Assembly: GCA_964016875.1 (NCBI GenBank)
Contig: OZ024718.1
Location: 9,305,001 to 9,369,000 of the forward strand
Reading direction: 5' to 3'
Source: Fallopia convolvulus
Taxonomy: Eukaryota; Streptophyta; Magnoliopsida; Caryophyllales; Polygonaceae
Length of the DNA: 64,000 nt
Shown: positions 60,230 through 64,000 of the stretch, piece by piece
Layout: every line of letters begins with the position of its first letter
Numbering within the stretch: the stretch's first letter is position 1
Translations under genes and position numbers: made by a program
The notes under the pieces: generated by a model
What the model saw: only the letters and a program-made list of their open reading frames with translations
What the model was told of the DNA's origin: nothing
Database searches by the model: none

Positions 60230-60710
60230 AAAAATTTGACAATCAAACTCTTGCCCTAGATTGAGGCACGATCGAATCGAAAGACAAGGGAATACTTAAG
60301 AAAATAATCAGATTGGTGAAATCTCAATACAAGTGTTCTCTCTTGGACAGTTTTGTTGTGGTATCACTGTGCGTACCATGGAATAATCCGGTTTCATCTA
60401 TCGCTCTAACCTATATTCTCATCAGATTAACCGTTATTTCTTTACCCCCCCCCCCCCCACGGTCTCTATGCTGTTAGGATATATCTTCAACCATCTAGCC
60501 ACTACCCACGTTTATCGGAGAAGATAACTGCCACGAACGGTCGACCTCTGGATGCGCGTCTCTTTCTTGTAATCAAAGCTTTCTTTCTTCGTCTCGGTGA
60601 GCGTTGACTTCTTCTCGCTCCTGAAGATTTCTGTCTTCACTTTCTCTCGTGGTTTCTCACTTGCTCTTGGGTTAATACCATTAAATGGGCCGATTTGGTT
60701 TTGGGCAACA
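60230..60710 (-). repeat. 5' LTR of element E
   Basis: Partner of 36690-37177. It has a longer poly-C run (about 15) near 60446 and lacks the CTA near the outer end. Confidence 0.9.
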
Positions 60711-60715
60711 CATTA

Positions 60716-60832
60716 ATTAATTTTTAATCCCTAAAATGCGCCGGAAGTCGACGCTCTCGAATAGGCCTTGTTACCGAGGCTGCAGACTCGTCCCCCGGTA
60801 CCGACCCAACCGACTTGTTATTGTGCTTATCA
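60716..60832 (-). repeat. 5' LTR of element B, second part
   Basis: It continues 36410-36689 after element E, carries GGTACCGACCC, and ends GTGCTTATCA. Confidence 0.8.
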
Positions 60833-62306
60833 ATCTCTCAGCATCTCGAGGACTCCTCGCTGCTCATGGATGTCGACAATTATTCTCGTTCGCTCCTCGC
60901 CGATGGCGGCGGCGGCGACCACTGTCTTCTCCTCTAAATCGGCGATGGTGGCTTCTCTCCTGGTGGTTGACGGTCGCGGTCTTGTCTTCTTCACACAGAC
61001 GATGTCAATTGTAGTACCCGAAATTGTCCTAGATAATTGGTATTAGAGTTTCTCTGAAAGCCAAAAGTCAGATTGTTGCTATTGACGTATATGTCTCTTT
61101 AAATACGGCTTTTAGAAGAGAATATTTTCAAGGATGTTTATTATCATTGCTTAGAAAAATAATCCATATATAATATAAATGAATATAAAATTAGTGCACC
61201 CGCAATCTCTTTTCATATTTTTTAGATGTATATATTAGAGGAGGAGAAATGAGACCAGCAGCTGACGGGTGCATTTTTTACTACTGTACTTTATTTTTTT
61301 ACCAACAAATCAGCAATAAATATTTTCTTACCAACGAGTCAATAATTACCTAATCATCGTCCTCGTATATAAATAGGAAGGCCGCGCCGAGCAGGCAGTT
61401 TGGCCTTTCTCTTATTTTTGGTCGAAAGTAATAGTATGACCTTTCTCTTACTCATATACGGAGTATTATTATTGTCTTGGTCATACACATGCACCTAACT
61501 ACCAAGATACATGGATCGACTCGTGCAATCAATGAAAATATGAAATCTGGTTGGTCTTGTGACCATCTAGTTAATTAGTACGTTTGCGAGTAGACACATC
61601 CTTACCAATCTTAATCATATCATATCGATCTTACTCTCTAGTTTATATATTATTATTTAAATAAACTATAATTCTTTGGTTTCTTTAAATTTTGCGAGCA
61701 GATATTTTTTGTGATTTGTAAGCCAAAATGATACCGACATATCGTAAAGGCTTTTTGTAATTATATACACGTCCAACCAACAATCCATATCATATCTTAT
61801 ACTCACTAGTTTACGTTTAATTAAATTATACTAAATTTTTTCTTAATTTCTTTCTGTTTTCCTAATATACCCCCATCCGAAACTAGATGTTCCTCACCAG
61901 TCCATACAAGAACAGTACCCAGTTCAGACATAAAACAACACTGATCGATATATTGAACTGGGCAGGTTACAAGAGACGATAAAAAAAAAAAGATACCGAC
62001 ATACCGTTGGCTTTTGAAGATTGAAAGAGGGGTGGGGCCGGGTACAGGCTGTACAGAATCCACGTGGCGTCCATCGAGCATAGCTTATCAACTACGTAGG
62101 AGTATATCATATCGCATCGAATTCTTGCAAAACACACGGGCCACACACCATATCCTTTTGTGGTCTTTGCTTTTGTATCGCTAGCCATACACGTAGCCCT
62201 CCACTCGGCTTCTCGATCATACTAGAACGTACGCCAAACGCTGCCTTATTTAATTAGCCCTGCCTTTGGAAGTTGGAAGAGACACTCCCACAACTAACTC
62301 AATTCA
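60833..62306. other. spacer between element B and the fourth phytocyanin
   Basis: 60833-61020 is GC-rich and may be LTR sequence interrupted by element B. TGGTATTAGAG at 61038-61048 resembles a tRNA-Met primer-binding site. A good TATA motif (TATATAAATA, 61366-61375) has no recognised gene after it. The remainder is AT-rich. TATTTAA at 62247-62253 could serve the next gene. Confidence 0.45.
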
Positions 62307-62587
62307 ATGGGCGGAGCAAGGCAGCTGAAGATGGCCGTTGCGCTAGTGGCGTGTTTGGCTCTGCTCTTTCAGGTTTCGTCGGCCGCGGTTTCCCACATCG
62401 TCGGAGATGGCACTGGCTGGACTCAGCCTTCTTCCCCTTCCTTCTACAACACCTGGGCTTCCAAACAGTCCTCTTTCAGCGTCGGTGACTTTCTTGGTAA
62501 GTTTAGTCATCAATTAATTGTTTCCTAAGTAATCATTGTTTATATGCCAACTTAATTACTGTATTAGGTTTGATCATGTGACGACGT

Positions 62588-62627
<40 letters not shown>

Positions 62628-64000
62628 CTTCTTAACAATTTTAATTAATAGTTCCATCACATACATGAGCTCACAGGTGTGTCGGTGAGGTAATGTTTGT
62701 CCACAATATGTTGGTTTTTGTATGATACTGTCGGTCTGATCACAATTCGAGAGGCATACATGATCAATTGATGATAGCTGGTAATCTAACACACTTTTTT
62801 AAGTTCAAGTGAATTTCACATGTTGCTCAAAAAAACAGTGAATTTCACATGGTTCAATTTGGATTTCTTATAGAACATAAATATTTGATAAAAATATATA
62901 ATGGCATACATTAAATTGCAACGAGCTGTTTTTCACTCTACTTTTCAACTTTTTTTGTTCCTTTTTATCAATAAGCTTATCCTTCTACTATTTTTTAATA
63001 TAATTTATTAGTATTGCAATATTATTATATTCTCATTTATCACTTTATTTCTTTTTATTTTCTTAATAAACTATTTATAATTATAAGAGAAAATACCGAA
63101 TTAGCTAAAAATTAAAAAAAAATATCTTTGAGACAAAAAATTAAGACTATAACATCGAATAATTGAAACTGGCTCTCTTTTTAAATACTATCTGTGATTA
63201 GAATATAAAAACCTTTTATATTCCTAACAACTATTCATTCTGTTAAATTAGTCGAAATAAAAACTACTGTACTTTATACTAACCTGTATATATTATGATG
63301 TGTGATTTATAAACATGAATAAATTAAACAGTGTTTAATTTCCCGGGAGCAACGCAAACGGTGGCGGAGGTGACAAAGCCGGCGTACGACGCATGCTCGG
63401 CCGCCACCCCCATCACTCAGATGAACAACGGCCCCGTCAACCTCACCATCACCACCCCTGGTACTCACTACTACATCAGCACCGACTCCGGCCACTGCTC
63501 CGCCGGCCAGAAGTTCGCCATCACCGCCGCCAGCCCCAAAGCCCCACCCACCACCACACCCACCACTCCCACCACCCCCACCGCCCCCGCACCCAAATCC
63601 ACCCCCACCACTCCGTCGACCCCCACCGCCCCCGCTCCCAAATCAACCCCCACCACTCCGACCACCCCCACCGCCCCTTCTCCGGGATCCACCACCCCCG
63701 CCGCCCCTTCTCCGGGATCCACCACCACCACCCCTCCCGCCGCTCCGGCCCCCAAATCCTCCACCCCGAGCACACCGTCCGGCACCTCAACCCCGGCGGC
63801 GTCACCAGCCGGAAAAGGCTCCATGGCCCCTTCCACCACCCCAACCACGCCGTCGACCGGCTCCATGACTCCGGCGGCGTCACCGGCCGGAAAAGGCGCC
63901 ATGTCTCCTTCCGCTGCCTCCTCCACCCCACCCTCACCTATGGCCATGACTCCGGCGACCGCCCCCGTGGCATCACCAGGAGGGTCAACGTCCATGTCTC
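62307..64000 (+). CDS. phytocyanin-like protein lacking two copper ligands, very long proline-rich tail (3' end outside window)
   Basis: Exon 1 is 62307-62496; exon 2 starts at 63332 (acceptor AAACAG) in phase 1 and is still open at 64000. At least 286 aa are visible. Signal peptide about 1-26, then SHIVGDGTGW. At ligand positions: Gln72 (ATQTV, codon CAA) replaces His, Ser113 (YYISTDSGHC, codon AGC) replaces Cys, while His118 and Gln123 remain. Cys85/Cys119 keeps the disulfide. Each loss is one base from the expected codon. Copper binding is not expected; it is early-nodulin-like in chemistry. The tail is an extended TP/AP/SP-rich array with direct repeats, longer than in the paralogues. The intron holds an (AT)n run at about 62590-62625. 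The GPI signal, if any, is beyond the window. Confidence 0.9.
62590..62625. repeat. (AT)n microsatellite in the phytocyanin intron
   Basis: About 17 AT repeats starting within the first 100 bases of the intron. Confidence 0.95.

Larger units (their letters stand above)
36690..60710 (-). mobile_element. element E: Tat-type Ty3/gypsy retrotransposon, about 24 kb with its nested inserts
   Basis: LTRs at 36690-37177 and 60230-60710 differ at roughly 18 of about 480 positions by eye. The 5-bp duplication CATTA lies at 36685-36689 and 60711-60715. The 5' LTR is the right one. A TGGCGCCCACC primer-binding site (complement of about 60216-60226) adjoins it, and a GATTTGGGGGTAC purine tract (minus, from 37190) adjoins the 3' LTR. 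Gag-pol is on the minus strand, and a spliced antisense gene lies between integrase and the 3' LTR. Without nested inserts (D, three solo LTRs) it is about 9.7 kb. Confidence 0.9.
30470..60832 (-). mobile_element. element B: chromodomain Ty3/gypsy retrotransposon, split by nested insertions
   Basis: A minus-strand LTR retrotransposon. The left (3') LTR is 30470-30904. The right (5') LTR is 36410-36689 plus 60716-60832, split by element E. Flanking ATCTC copies (30465-30469, 60833-60837) fit a 5-bp duplication, although ATCTC also starts the internal tract beside the left LTR. A polypurine tract (GGGGAGAGAT, minus) adjoins the 3' LTR at 30905. Removing E, its contents and the solo LTR at 33937-34873 leaves about 5.4 kb, a normal size for a small chromovirus. 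Confidence 0.8.

Noticed and set aside
60736..61046. Two 92-codon plus-strand ORFs
   Set aside because: Start inside element B's LTR and run across the insertion border; not a gene.
61366..61375. Strong TATA box as evidence for another gene
   Set aside because: No reading frame or splice pattern of a phytocyanin or other gene follows before 62307.

Overview
The window is nuclear DNA from a flowering plant, probably a eudicot. The evidence is a 13-exon plant-type CCT7 chaperonin gene, four phytocyanin (blue-copper-like) genes with the family's single phase-1 intron, AT-rich introns and spacers, and a dense nest of plant Ty3/gypsy retrotransposons (chromovirus, Tat and Athila types) plus Mutator-like, hAT-like and mariner-like DNA elements. 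The species cannot be named from sequence alone.

Layout. 1-1080 is a minus-strand LTR fragment. 1548-5952 is CCT7 (557 aa, intact). 7369-8009, 12159-13550, 16857-18813 and 62307-64000 (cut by the window end) are four co-oriented phytocyanin genes forming one tandem array. Small DNA transposons lie in the spacers: a mariner-like element at 8595-9299 and a hAT-like element at 9917-10532, the latter next to a GRF zinc-finger exon fragment. 19306-23605 is a Mutator-like element (MULE) with a decayed transposase and a second, convergent reading frame split by a hAT-like insertion. 23606-24696 is an LTR carrying a 252-bp triplication, attached to a decayed Tat-type pol (25085-27868). 27871-30464 holds LTR fragments and a (CAT)n tract.

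30470-60832 is a nest built in layers. Element B, a chromodomain gypsy element, sits outermost. Its 5' LTR was split by element E, a 24-kb Tat-type element. E was hit by element D (Athila-like, gag-pro only) and by three solo LTRs. D's LTR holds a further solo LTR, and B's own coding region holds another. Target-site duplications (TSDs) seen in the sequence support almost every layer.

How it fits together. CCT7 serves the cytosolic TRiC/CCT folding machine. The phytocyanins are predicted secreted, mostly GPI-anchored, apoplastic proteins. Two keep all four copper ligands (His, Cys, His, Gln) and two have lost the cysteine ligand in different ways, so the array mixes copper proteins with early-nodulin-like non-copper paralogues. 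About 41.5 kb of transposons separates the third and fourth genes; without it their spacing would be about 2 kb. The most unusual signals are the antisense spliced gene inside element E, GC-rich palindromes (core CGGTACCG) shared by three LTR families, and palindrome arrays mirrored at both ends of the MULE.
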